From: JAEUKA01 sp035340095
GTDB taxonomy: Bacteria; Myxococcota_A; Polyangia; Palsa-1104; JAEUJZ01
Assembly (NCBI GenBank): GCA_035340095.1
Contig: DAORGN010000082.1
Location: 1-19,104, forward strand
Direction: 5' to 3'
DNA: 19,104 nucleotides
Part shown: one piece after another, positions 7,570 through 15,989 of the stretch
How positions within the stretch are numbered: position 1 is the first letter of the stretch
How the letters are laid out: each line of letters starts with the position of its first letter
Position numbers and translations under genes: made by a program
The notes under the pieces: generated by a model
Told to the model about the DNA's origin: nothing
Seen by the model: the letters and a program-made list of their open reading frames with translations, nothing else
The model's database searches: none

Positions 7570-10128
7570 ATGAAAAAGCTGATTGGCTCCGTCATCGCGT
7601 CTTGCGCGGTGGCGGTGGTGTCGCTTGGGGCGGTGGCCAGGGCGCAGGTCGTCGCGTTTGATCCGGCCAGCCTGACCCCGTATTTTGCGTCGGGGCCGCT
7701 TCTCAAAGCGAGCGAGCGACTGCGCGCGGGGGATGCGACGGGTGCGCGGGCTCTGTTCACCGACTATCTGACAGCTTGGCGGCAAGAGCAGACGGCCAGC
7801 AAAAAGGACGCGCGCGACGACGCAATGGATGTGCGGGTGCGGTATCTGCTCGGGCTTTCGCTTTTGCGTACCGCCGAGCAGCTACCCCCTGGCCCCGAGA
7901 GGGTGGCTACTGCAACGGGTGCGGCGCAGCACTTTTTGGCGCTTTCGAAGAGCTATCCGCTCTTGGCGAGCTATCACGCGCTGTACGGGGCGCAGTCGCT
8001 GCTTTTGGCAGGGCGTCCCAAAGACAGCTTGACGCAGCTTGCGGCTGTGCCGACGGACTCGGTGCTCGACTGCGAAGCGCGCTTTCTGCGTGGCGATGCG
8101 CTGCTGCGGGCGGCGGAGCTTGAGCCGAAGTCGCAGGCCGCGCTGCGCGAGCAGGCGGTCTTGGCGTTCCGGGCGTATCTGTCGGCATGTAGCGACGATG
8201 GCGCGCGCAAGCTGCGGGCGCAGGTGCAGACCGCGCAGATACTCGACACCCTGTCGCGGACGGCAGAAGCGCTGCAAATTTGGCGACGGCTTTACATCGA
8301 AGCGCCGACCGAGTCCGCCGGGGTTTTGGCCGGCAAAAGGCTGGAACAGCCAGGGGTCAAGCAGCCGCCGTTTTCGGCCAGTGAGCTTTTGGACCGTGCG
8401 CAGGTGCTGTTCGATGAGATGCGCAACCCCGAAAGCGAAGCGGCGTTCCGTTTGGTGTTGGAGCAGCCGGAACTCGACGACAGGCAGAAGTGCATTGCGC
8501 GCTATCACCTGGCGCAGAGCGTGTTCAAGCAAAGGCAGCGTCCGCGGGCGGCACCCCTTTTCGACGATGCGGTGGCGGCGTGTGCACCGGCTGGGGCGAA
8601 AAACGACGACCTGCACATGAAGTCGTTGTACCAAGGGGCACGCTGTCATGCCTCGGCGGGACGGTTGCAAAAAGGGGCGGATCTGTTCGCAGAGGCCGAG
8701 GCGGCGCATCCGGGGCACAGCTACGCCGACGATTCGCGACTGCGACAGGCCGAGATGTACCTGGACCTGGCCGAAAAGCTGGGTAGAGATGGCGCGAAAA
8801 AGACCTGCGACGCCGAGCAGTGTCCCGACTATGAAGCGAAGTTTGAGTCGCTGCTGTCCGACCTGCCAACGCGATATCCCGATGGCGACCGCCGGGCCGA
8901 AGCACTGTGGCGACTGGCGCTGCGGGCGCTGCGCAAAAAAGATCCGTCCAAAGCAAAGACCTGGCTGCTCGGCTCGCTGGAGAAAATCCCGCGCGAAGTT
9001 GGCTGGGATCAGGAAGGCCGGACGCTGTACTGGCTGGGACGACTGGCCGAACAGTCGGACGAAAAAACCGCGGCGAGCGATTACTACCAAAAGACGGCGC
9101 GGACCTATCCGCTGTCCTTTTATGCGCTGCTTGCGCTAAACCGTTTGCGCGACGGCTTTGCGACGGAATTCGATGCACTTCTGCGCGAGCTGTATGGCGA
9201 GCCAGATGAAGTCGAAAAGGCGCCACCCCTTACGTTTTTGCCGCGGGCTCTGTACGGCATGCCGGGCTTTCTGCGCGGGCTGGAGCTTTTGCGGCTGGGA
9301 CTTGGGGCGTCAGCGCGGCGAGAGTTTGCAGCCGTCGGAATCGTGGTGCCAAAGAGCAAGGACGCGCTCGCTGGCAAAGAGGGCGATGACGCGCAGACCG
9401 AGCGACTGTGGCTGGCTTCGGTGCTGTATGAGCGTGCAGGCGACTGGCACCGCTCGCACTTCATTCCTCGCCACATCCTGACCGAATGGCAGAAGCACTA
9501 TCCCAAGGGTCCGTGGCGGGCGTACTGGCTGCTTGGCTATCCGCGGGGCTACGCGGAACTTCTGACCGCGGCGGCGCAGCAGAACGGACATCCGGAAGCG
9601 CTGCAGTTTGCGATCGTGCGGGAAGAGTCGGCCTTTGATCCGCTGACCGAGTCGTTTGCCAATGCGATCGGGCTGACGCAGATGATTCCGCCGACGGCGA
9701 AGCGTTTTTCAGGTGGGCTGCCCTTCGATCGCGAAGCGCTGCGTGATCCGGCAACCAACGTGGCGATCGGAAGTCGCTTCCTTGGCTTTTTGTGGCAGAC
9801 GATGAATCACCATCCGTCGCTGACCATCAGTGGTTACAACGCCGGGGAGGGATCGGTGTTCCGCTGGCTGCGAAACTACGCCGATCTGAAAGAAATCGAT
9901 CTGTTTGTCGAAGCGATTCCCTACGACGAAACGCGCGGCTACACCAAGCGCGTGCTTTCCAGTTACCTCACGTATAGTTGGCTTGCGCCACTTCCCGCCG
10001 GTACACCTCTTTCGCAGCGGGTTCCCGTCCTGCCATTTTTGCTGCCGCCACCAGGCAGCAAAGGCAAGCTGAGCGACGCAAATCCTGCCCAGGCAGCGCC
10101 CGCAAACCGGGAAAAACCGAATCCGTAA
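7570..10128 (+). CDS. Periplasmic lytic murein transglycosylase, Slt70-like (GH23) with TPR-like superhelix
   Basis: The enzyme cleaves the MurNAc-GlcNAc bond of peptidoglycan, giving 1,6-anhydro ends. A signal peptide ends at ARA (residue 25). Residues of about 40-650 are Ala/Leu-rich helical repeats of TPR or Slt70 U-domain type. The SLT domain (about 670-800) has all landmarks: REESAF with catalytic Glu686, GLTQMIPPTA (from G701), SGYNAGEGSV (about 754-763) and IPYDETRGYTKRV near the end. A Pro/Ala tail of about 45 residues closes the 852-residue protein, somewhat longer than E. coli Slt70. The ATG follows the TAA of the TonB receptor gene without any gap (TAAATG) and has no good ribosome site of its own, so translation is probably coupled to the receptor. 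The coupling suggests wall cutting at the place where the receptor or its cargo is assembled. Confidence 0.93.
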   Translation: MKKLIGSVIASCAVAVVSLGAVARAQVVAFDPASLTPYFASGPLLKASERLRAGDATGARALFTDYLTAWRQEQTASKKDARDDAMDVRVRYLLGLSLLRTAEQLPPGPERVATATGAAQHFLALSKSYPLLASYHALYGAQSLLLAGRPKDSLTQLAAVPTDSVLDCEARFLRGDALLRAAELEPKSQAALREQAVLAFRAYLSACSDDGARKLRAQVQTAQILDTLSRTAEALQIWRRLYIEAPTESAGVLAGKRLEQPGVKQPPFSASELLDRAQVLFDEMRNPESEAAFRLVLEQPELDDRQKCIARYHLAQSVFKQRQRPRAAPLFDDAVAACAPAGAKNDDLHMKSLYQGARCHASAGRLQKGADLFAEAEAAHPGHSYADDSRLRQAEMYLDLAEKLGRDGAKKTCDAEQCPDYEAKFESLLSDLPTRYPDGDRRAEALWRLALRALRKKDPSKAKTWLLGSLEKIPREVGWDQEGRTLYWLGRLAEQSDEKTAASDYYQKTARTYPLSFYALLALNRLRDGFATEFDALLRELYGEPDEVEKAPPLTFLPRALYGMPGFLRGLELLRLGLGASARREFAAVGIVVPKSKDALAGKEGDDAQTERLWLASVLYERAGDWHRSHFIPRHILTEWQKHYPKGPWRAYWLLGYPRGYAELLTAAAQQNGHPEALQFAIVREESAFDPLTESFANAIGLTQMIPPTAKRFSGGLPFDREALRDPATNVAIGSRFLGFLWQTMNHHPSLTISGYNAGEGSVFRWLRNYADLKEIDLFVEAIPYDETRGYTKRVLSSYLTYSWLAPLPAGTPLSQRVPVLPFLLPPPGSKGKLSDANPAQAAPANREKPNP

Positions 10129-10212
10129 ATGGCATTTGGGGACGACATCCGTCCGATCGCTCTCGCTTTTCAAGCCACCGAAACTCCTGCCAAAAAAAGC
10201 GCGAGGCGGCAG

Positions 10213-10240
10213 TTGATTTGGTAACTGGGTTCGGTAAAAC
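10213..10240 (+). promoter_or_regulatory. Candidate promoter ahead of the small protein / ATP-grasp genes
   Basis: TTGATT (10213-10218) and TAAAAC (10235-10240) are 16 nt apart in a locally A/T-richer stretch. The spacing is slightly short and the -10 matches TATAAT at four of six positions. It is the best candidate in the 158-nt gap after the transglycosylase gene. Confidence 0.3.
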
Positions 10241-10286
10241 TCAAAAAAGTAGAAGCGTAAGATTCACACGCCATACGTATCGGAAG

Positions 10287-10607
10287 ATGCCGCAAAAGAA
10301 CGAAGAACCTGACGGTCATTCTGAAAGTTCTCAAAAGGGGTCACTGGACGAATCGAGTGAGGAGTCCAGCGGCCCGAAACCCACCGCGCCGTTGACCCAA
10401 TCGCTCCTTCAGGTGATTGAACAGCGGCGCAGTGAAGCACCTTCACCGCAAAAAGCGCGCTTCGGATTTGGCCAACTGCTTTTGTCAGTCTGGCGCTCGC
10501 TTCCGTGCTACTCCCACGGCCCGGTTCAGCACCCACGGGGACCGCTTATGACCGGACTCCGTCTCGGAGCCAGCTACTTCCAGGTCCATAAAAAAGAGGT
10601 TGCATGA
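10287..10607 (+). CDS. Small unknown protein (106 aa), stop overlaps next start
   Basis: I do not recognise this protein. The N-terminal third is hydrophilic and rich in Ser, Glu, Lys and Pro. The middle (about 35-70) could form an amphipathic helix (PLTQSLLQVIEQRR) followed by a more hydrophobic stretch (FGFGQLLLSVWRSLP). The C-terminal part has one Cys, several Gly and His, and ends in HKKEVA. The main evidence for a real gene is the ATGA overlap: its TGA stop (10605-10607) shares bases with the ATG (10604) of the ATP-grasp gene, a classic coupling arrangement. The start is uncertain. The ATG at 10287 follows GGAAG with no normal spacing, and the frame is open far upstream into the transglycosylase gene; a TTG at 10218 is an alternative. 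It could be a chaperone, partner or substrate of the ligase, or a chance frame. Confidence 0.5.
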   Translation: MPQKNEEPDGHSESSQKGSLDESSEESSGPKPTAPLTQSLLQVIEQRRSEAPSPQKARFGFGQLLLSVWRSLPCYSHGPVQHPRGPLMTGLRLGASYFQVHKKEVA

Positions 10608-12871
10608 AGATCGCGTTCACCTACAACCTCCGCTTAAGCGACGCGGAGGAAGAGGCCGAGTTTGACTCACCCGAGACTGTTGAAGCCATTGCCAGCGCGC
10701 TGACTGTCGCTGGGCATGAAGTCCAGAAGATCGAAGTATCGGGTCCGGCTTCGCATTTGGCCGCCCGGCTGGAGGCTTTTTCTCCCGATCTGATCTTCAA
10801 CGTCGCGGAAGGGAAGCGCGGTCGCGCCCGTGAAGCTTTTTATCCGGCGCTGTTTGAGGAGCTGGGCTATCCGTACACCGGATCGGATGCGCACACGCTG
10901 ACGGTTACGCTCGACAAGTGGCTGACCAAGCGCGTTCTTGCGTCCCATGGCATGGACACGCCACGCGGTCGGCTGTTCACCCATCGCGATCTGGCTGAAG
11001 TGAACAAGCTCGACGGATTTTTGGGCGGATCACTCGGGGTGCCGATTCCTGCGATCGTGAAACCGAACTTCGAGGGTTCATCCAAAGGAATCAGCGATGA
11101 GTCGGTGACGCGCGACTGGAAGAGTCTGCGCACAGTGGTCACCAAGATGCTGGAACAGTACCCGCTTGGTGTGCTGGTCGAAGAGTTCATCGCGGGCATT
11201 GATGTCACGGTTCCTTATATAGAAGGAGTCGGTGATCCAGCGGGGGAAGGAATCCTTCAGCCGGTGGAGTTTTCGGTCGATCCGCAGGTCCGGTCCAAGT
11301 ACAACCTGCTCGACTATCGGCTCAAGAACCAGAAGTCAGACAAAGTCCGGCTGCGCTGTCCGGCAGACCTTCCGCGTGATGTGATTGCGCGGCTGCGTGT
11401 ACTGGCCAAGCAGGTCGTGAAGCTTTTGTCGATCCGTGATGTCGCGCGGATTGACTTCCGCTTGGCCGAAGATGGCCGGATCTATTTCCTGGAAGTCAAT
11501 GCGCTGCCTGCGCTCGATCCGGCGGCGAGCTTCTTTGTCGCGGCCCGTCGCGAGGGACTCAGCTTCGGTGACACCATCAATGCGGTGCTGTCGAGCGCGG
11601 CGGTTCGCTGGAAGCTTCTGCCTTCGGTGAGTGCCAAGCCCAAGGCCAGCCTGAAGGGCGAAAAACTGCGCGTCGGCTTTACCTACAACGTCAAGCGTCC
11701 GGGCGGCAAAGCCCTGGGCGATGCCGAGGCCGAATACGATTCACCGGCGACGATTGCGGCGATTACTTCGGCGCTCGAGTCGCTCGGTCATGAAGTGGTG
11801 CAGCTGGAAGCGAACGGCGAGCTGCCCACCCGGCTCAAAGATGCGCAGGTCGATCTGGTCTTTAACATCGCCGAAGGTGTGTCGGGTCGAAACCGCGAAG
11901 CGCAGGTGCCCGCGCTGTGTGAGCTGTGCGGGATTCCGTACACCGGCAGTGATGCAGCGACGCTGTCTTTGGCGCTCGACAAGGCGCTGACCAAGCGGCT
12001 GCTGAAGCAGCGCAACATCAATACGCCGGAATTTCAGGTCTTCCACACGGGGCGCGAGAAGATTTCGCCGACGCTGCGCTTCCCACTTATCGTCAAGCCG
12101 ATTGCGGAAGGTTCCAGCAAAGGAATCGCCGGCAAAAAGAGCGTGGTCGATGACGTGGCGACGCTGCGCAAAGTGGTGCTGGAGCTGATCCAGAAGTACC
12201 GCCAACCGGCCCTGGTGGAAGAGTACGTCACCGGGCGCGAGTTTACGGTCGGACTGCTGGGCGAGCGTCGTCCGCGCATCCTGCCGCCGATGGAGATCGT
12301 GTTTAACGATCACAGCGACAAGCGCCCGGTCTACGACTACACGTACAAGCAGGACTGGGACTCGCGGGTTTCGTATCAGTGTCCGGCGAAGCTTTCGCCC
12401 AAGGAACTGAAGGCGGTGGAAAAGGCCGCGCTCGATACGTTTCTGGCGCTGGACTGCCGCGATGTCGGTCGCGTCGATCTGCGGATGGATGCGCACGGCA
12501 ATGTCTACGTGCTGGAGCTAAATCCACTGCCGGGGCTTACGCCGGACTGGTCGGATCTGGTGCTGATCGGCAAAGCGATCAACATGGACTACCGGACCCT
12601 GATTGCCGAGATCATGGCCGGGGGTCTTAAGCGACTGCGCGAAAAGAAACGCGGCGCGCTTCCACCTCGCAACGGCAAGAGCAACGAATCCAAGAGCAGC
12701 GTGTCGAGTCCGTCAACGGGAGTGCGCGGCGAAGATGGTGACGGCGCAGCCCCGGCTGCAGAGCACACGTTGCCGGCGGCCCATGCGGTCGCTGGCGAAA
12801 AAGCCGCAGCCAGTCCCAAGTCGCGTGCCAAAGGATCGTCCCGCCGCCGTCCCGCCGCTGCTTCTCACTAG
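10604..12871 (+). CDS. Double ATP-grasp ligase, two fused D-Ala-D-Ala-ligase-like halves
   Basis: The 755-residue protein is an internal duplication: residues of about 1-345 and 354-690 are each a complete Ddl-like ATP-grasp unit. Each half has FN(V/I)AEG, YTGSD followed by LDK..TK, the ATP-binding VKP..EGSSKGI (Lys153, Lys498), a VEE hinge, and the Mg-binding Asp/Glu/Asn (D284, E297, N299; D625, E638, N640). The Ddl signature HGxxGEDG is absent and replaced by AEGxxGxxREA. Compared with E. coli DdlB, the substrate-site Tyr after Lys (KY) is Asn242 in the first half and Gln583 in the second. The usual PG after the Mg-binding Asn is PA in the first half. The last 65 residues are Ser/Ala/Lys/Arg-rich and look disordered. 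GAGG lies 4 nt before the ATG. The family joins a carboxylate to an amine using ATP; a D-Ala-D-Ala product is doubtful. The branching-enzyme gene follows after 11 nt. Confidence 0.88.
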   Translation: MKIAFTYNLRLSDAEEEAEFDSPETVEAIASALTVAGHEVQKIEVSGPASHLAARLEAFSPDLIFNVAEGKRGRAREAFYPALFEELGYPYTGSDAHTLTVTLDKWLTKRVLASHGMDTPRGRLFTHRDLAEVNKLDGFLGGSLGVPIPAIVKPNFEGSSKGISDESVTRDWKSLRTVVTKMLEQYPLGVLVEEFIAGIDVTVPYIEGVGDPAGEGILQPVEFSVDPQVRSKYNLLDYRLKNQKSDKVRLRCPADLPRDVIARLRVLAKQVVKLLSIRDVARIDFRLAEDGRIYFLEVNALPALDPAASFFVAARREGLSFGDTINAVLSSAAVRWKLLPSVSAKPKASLKGEKLRVGFTYNVKRPGGKALGDAEAEYDSPATIAAITSALESLGHEVVQLEANGELPTRLKDAQVDLVFNIAEGVSGRNREAQVPALCELCGIPYTGSDAATLSLALDKALTKRLLKQRNINTPEFQVFHTGREKISPTLRFPLIVKPIAEGSSKGIAGKKSVVDDVATLRKVVLELIQKYRQPALVEEYVTGREFTVGLLGERRPRILPPMEIVFNDHSDKRPVYDYTYKQDWDSRVSYQCPAKLSPKELKAVEKAALDTFLALDCRDVGRVDLRMDAHGNVYVLELNPLPGLTPDWSDLVLIGKAINMDYRTLIAEIMAGGLKRLREKKRGALPPRNGKSNESKSSVSSPSTGVRGEDGDGAAPAAEHTLPAAHAVAGEKAAASPKSRAKGSSRRRPAAASH

Positions 12872-12882
12872 TCGCTTGGGCG

Positions 12883-14790
12883 ATGTCGCTGCTTTCCGAT
12901 ACCGATCTGTATCTGTTTAACGAAGGTCGTCACCTGCGTCTGTACGACCGGCTCGGTGCGCATCTTGGCACTGCGCTGGCCGATGGGACGGAGGTGTCCG
13001 GTTGTCACTTTGCGGTGTGGGCTCCCAATGCCGCAAAGGTGTCTGTCATTGGCGACTGGAATGACTGGAATCCGGAACGGAATCCGCTCACGGTGGTTGG
13101 GGCGTCCGGAATTCACTACGGCTTTGCAAAAGATGTAAAAGAGGGGCAGCGCTACGTCTACCAAATCGTCAGTCAGCACGGCGCGTACACTGTCGACAAG
13201 GCCGATCCGGTTGGATTTTCCGCTGAAGTGTCCCCGGCCAAAGCATCGGTGGTGACGCGGCTTGACTATGACTGGGGGGATGCGGACTGGCTGCAACAGC
13301 GGCGCAAGAAAAACGCGCTCTCTGCCCCGCAGTCGATCTATGAACTGCACCTGGGATCGTGGCAGCGCGGGGAAGGCGGGCGATTCCTTTCCTACCGGGA
13401 AGTGGCGCCGCGGCTCTGTGAATATGTCAAGCGGATGGGCTTTACCCACGTCGAGCTTCTGCCGATCATGGAACATCCGTTTTACGGATCGTGGGGCTAT
13501 CAGTGCACCGGCTTTTTTGCGCCCACCAGCCGCTACGGATCACCGCAGGACTTTATGTTTCTTGTCGATTCGCTGCACCAAGCAGGAATCGGTGTGATCT
13601 TGGACTGGGTTCCTTCGCACTTCCCAGCGGATTCCCATGGACTGGGATTTTTCGACGGAACCCACCTGTATGAACATGCTGATCCACGCCAGGGATTTCA
13701 TCCCGAGTGGCACAGTCTTTTGTTCAACTACGGACGGAACGAAGTCCGCTCGTTTCTGCTTTCCAGCGCGCTGTTCTGGCTGGACCGCTACCACATTGAT
13801 GGACTGCGGGTTGATGCGGTCGCGTCGATGCTGTATCTGGATTATTCGCGCAAGGAAGGGGAGTGGATTCCCAATCGCCAAGGTGGAAAAGAAAACCTCG
13901 ATGCGATTTCGTTTCTGCGTCAGCTTTCGGAAGATGTCTACCGCGAGTTTCCTGATTGCGAAACGATTGCAGAGGAGTCAACTTCCTGGCCGCTGGTGTC
14001 GCGTCCGACCTCTTTGGGCGGTCTTGGTTTTGGTCTGAAGTGGGACATGGGGTGGATGCACGACACGCTGAAATACTTTGCGCTCGACCCCGTGCATCGC
14101 AAGTACCACCACAACCTTCTGACGTTTCGTGGAATGTATGCGCAGAGCGAAAACTTCGTTCTGTCTTTGTCCCACGATGAAGTCGTCCATCTGAAGGGCT
14201 CTCTGCTCACCAAGATGGGGGGCGCTTCGGCGGACGACTGGCAGAAGCGCGCGAGCTTGCGGCTTCTGTTTGGCTATCAGTACGCGCTGCCCGGAAAAAA
14301 GCTGCTGTTCATGGGCGCAGAGCTTGGCCAGTGGCGGGAATGGAACCACGAAGGGAGTCTGGACTGGTTCCTGCTCGACACGCCGGAACACCTGGGAATC
14401 CAGCGGTTTTTGGCGGATCTGAACCGCGTCTATTCCGCCGAGCCGGGGCTTTCTGCGCGGGACTTTTCCGAAGACGGCTTTGTCTGGCTGGAAGCGGACG
14501 ACCAAGACCACAATGTGCTGTCGTTTTTGCGCCAAGGTGAAACGCCAGAAGAAACGGTGCTGGTGGTCTGTAACTTCGCCAAGGTGCCGTGGGAAGGGTA
14601 TCTGCTTGGCGTTCCCTGCGCGGGTTATTGGCAGGAACTTCTGAACAGTGATGCGTCTGTTTACGGTGGCAGCGGAGGCGGAAATCTGGGCGGTTGCCAG
14701 TCGGAATCTGTGCCGGCGCAGGGTCAGCCGCACGCCATCCGCGCGTTTGTGCCGCCGCTTGCTGTGCTGTACTTCCGTCGTGTAAAGTAA
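12883..14790 (+). CDS. glgB: 1,4-alpha-glucan (glycogen) branching enzyme, GH13
   Basis: The enzyme cuts alpha-1,4 glucan chains and reattaches them by alpha-1,6 bonds in glycogen synthesis in the cytoplasm. The N-terminal LLSDTDLYLFNEGRH and the CBM48 segment (about 40-110, FAVWAPNAAKVSVIGDWNDW) are typical of GlgB. The GH13 barrel shows ILDWVPSHF, GLRVDAVASMLYLDYSR with nucleophile Asp311, TIAEEST with acid/base Glu364, and LSHDEVVH with Asp432. The signature KWDMGWMHDTL is also present. At 635 residues it lacks the extra N1 domain of the E. coli enzyme (728 residues), a common shorter form. The start 11 nt after the ATP-grasp stop has only a weak ribosome site, so it is probably read on the same message. 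No other glycogen gene is in the window, so its place behind a Ddl-like ligase is unexplained. Confidence 0.96.
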   Translation: MSLLSDTDLYLFNEGRHLRLYDRLGAHLGTALADGTEVSGCHFAVWAPNAAKVSVIGDWNDWNPERNPLTVVGASGIHYGFAKDVKEGQRYVYQIVSQHGAYTVDKADPVGFSAEVSPAKASVVTRLDYDWGDADWLQQRRKKNALSAPQSIYELHLGSWQRGEGGRFLSYREVAPRLCEYVKRMGFTHVELLPIMEHPFYGSWGYQCTGFFAPTSRYGSPQDFMFLVDSLHQAGIGVILDWVPSHFPADSHGLGFFDGTHLYEHADPRQGFHPEWHSLLFNYGRNEVRSFLLSSALFWLDRYHIDGLRVDAVASMLYLDYSRKEGEWIPNRQGGKENLDAISFLRQLSEDVYREFPDCETIAEESTSWPLVSRPTSLGGLGFGLKWDMGWMHDTLKYFALDPVHRKYHHNLLTFRGMYAQSENFVLSLSHDEVVHLKGSLLTKMGGASADDWQKRASLRLLFGYQYALPGKKLLFMGAELGQWREWNHEGSLDWFLLDTPEHLGIQRFLADLNRVYSAEPGLSARDFSEDGFVWLEADDQDHNVLSFLRQGETPEETVLVVCNFAKVPWEGYLLGVPCAGYWQELLNSDASVYGGSGGGNLGGCQSESVPAQGQPHAIRAFVPPLAVLYFRRVK

Positions 14791-14845
14791 CGCCGCACCA
14801 AACTGCCCTTGTGGCATCGGCCCTTTACCGGAAGGAACACACGCA

Positions 14846-15742
14846 ATGAGCATCGTGATAAATACGCCGAGTGGCAACATCGGACGCGCGCTTGCAAACC
14901 TGCTGCTGGATGCGGGCGAGCAGGTCACTGTCATCAGCCGCCATCCCGACAAAGTGGCGGATCTGACCCAGCGCGGGGCGCGTCTTGTGGTCGGCTCGAT
15001 CGATGACAAAGACACACTGCGTGAGGCCTTTGCAGGTCAGAAGCAGGTGTTCTGGGTGACGCCGCCGCCAGCGCGTCCGGACTTTGCCGATTGGAACGGT
15101 GCCACGGCGCGGCTGGCTGCGGAAGCGGCGCGGGCAGCCGGTGTACAGCGCGCGGTCATTCTGAGCAGCTTCCTTGCGGATTCTGGTCCTGGCGCGGGTC
15201 CGATTTCCACGCTGTTCGATGTGGAATTGGCATTCACGCGCCGCGTTCCCCATGTGGCAGTGCTGCGTGCGGGCTACTTTATGGAAAACTTTTTGCACGA
15301 CATCCCAAGCATCGTGGCGGGAACGGTCTATTCCGGTGTGAATCCCGATCGCCGTTTCCCACTGGTGGCGACGCGCGACATTGCGTACAAAGCCGCGGCA
15401 TTCTTTCTTTCGCAGGACTGGATCGGTCACAAAGTAGTCGGGGTACACGGCCCTTCGCACATCAGCATGCGGCAGGCCTACGCGCAGATTGCGGAAGTGG
15501 TGGGTCGTCCGATAAACCTTGTGCCGGTGCCGGTCGATGCGGTGCGCAGCGCAATGTTGGGAATGGGAATACCCGAGTTTGTCGTCAGCGGCTACTGCGA
15601 GATGTTTGACGCTTTCAACAGTGACAAGCCGGACTTCTGCGAGCCGCGGACGGTTGAAACGACGACCCACACGACGCTGCGTTCATTTGCGCGCAAGGTA
15701 CTTGGGCCGGCGCTTGCGCATGCAGGCAAAGCACATTCGTAA
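14846..15742 (+). CDS. NmrA-like NAD(P)-binding protein (atypical SDR)
   Basis: The 298-residue protein has a Rossmann start, INTPSGNIGRAL, a form of the GxxGxxG dinucleotide loop (Gly10, Gly13). SRHPDK (Arg32, His33) follows at the end of the second strand, where NADP-preferring members keep a basic residue. Further family marks are VVGSIDDKDTL, VFWVTPPP, VQRAVILSSF and VAVLRAGYFMENFL. Classic SDR YxxxK is absent, as in the NmrA/HSCARG and quinone-reductase-like group. Members act as NADPH sensors or as oxidoreductases on quinones and related compounds; I cannot choose between these. The ribosome site GAAGGA (14831-14836) is well placed before the ATG. The gene follows glgB after 55 nt and is followed by a 247-nt gap, so it may end the transcription unit. 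Confidence 0.85.
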   Translation: MSIVINTPSGNIGRALANLLLDAGEQVTVISRHPDKVADLTQRGARLVVGSIDDKDTLREAFAGQKQVFWVTPPPARPDFADWNGATARLAAEAARAAGVQRAVILSSFLADSGPGAGPISTLFDVELAFTRRVPHVAVLRAGYFMENFLHDIPSIVAGTVYSGVNPDRRFPLVATRDIAYKAAAFFLSQDWIGHKVVGVHGPSHISMRQAYAQIAEVVGRPINLVPVPVDAVRSAMLGMGIPEFVVSGYCEMFDAFNSDKPDFCEPRTVETTTHTTLRSFARKVLGPALAHAGKAHS

Positions 15743-15787
15743 GTCCTTGTGATCTTGGCGCTTTTTCCTGGGCGCAAAATCCACCTA

Positions 15788-15808
15788 CATTCCCACCGCT
15801 TGGGAATG
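15788..15808. other. Perfect 7-bp inverted repeat after the NmrA-like gene
   Basis: CATTCCC (15788-15794) and GGGAATG (15802-15808) flank a 7-nt loop. It lies 46 nt beyond the stop at 15742. No T-run follows, so it is either a weak factor-dependent terminator or mRNA-end hairpin, or a binding site upstream of the promoter at 15854. Confidence 0.35.
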
Positions 15809-15853
15809 CGCTCCTGCCTCGCGCACCCAAAATTGTTAGGGGCGCGACACCCT

Positions 15854-15882
15854 TTGATCTAGCGGCAAAAACTAGATATTCT
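15854..15882 (+). promoter_or_regulatory. Candidate sigma70-type promoter of the AAA-kinase gene
   Basis: TTGATC (15854-15859) and TATTCT (15877-15882) are 17 nt apart, the ideal spacing; each matches the consensus at four of six positions. The region is clearly A/T-rich relative to its surroundings. Transcription would start near 15889, about 100 nt before the chosen GTG start at 15990. Confidence 0.45.
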
Positions 15883-15896
15883 GATCATATGCCGCT
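15857..15896. promoter_or_regulatory. Two interlocking inverted repeats over the AAA-kinase promoter
   Basis: ATCTAG (15857-15862) and CTAGAT (15872-15877) form a perfect 6-bp repeat with a 9-nt centre, lying in the promoter spacer. AGCGGC (15861-15866) and GCCGCT (15891-15896) form a second perfect 6-bp repeat reaching past the -10 element. The arms overlap at 15861-15862, so both cannot pair at once. An operator role is inferred from position. Confidence 0.35.
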
Positions 15897-15989
15897 CTGT
15901 ACGCAGTGGACGCGCCCGCTCCCTATGGGGAAGGTTGCGTCTTCATTTCGATGCGGTGGCGCGGCACAGAGGGACAGGAGACGCAAGCT

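Noticed and set aside
10129..10224. 31-codon frame starting TAAATG directly after the transglycosylase stop
   Set aside because: The junction resembles the coupled one at 7570, but the peptide has no recognisable feature and no ribosome site; chance is more likely.
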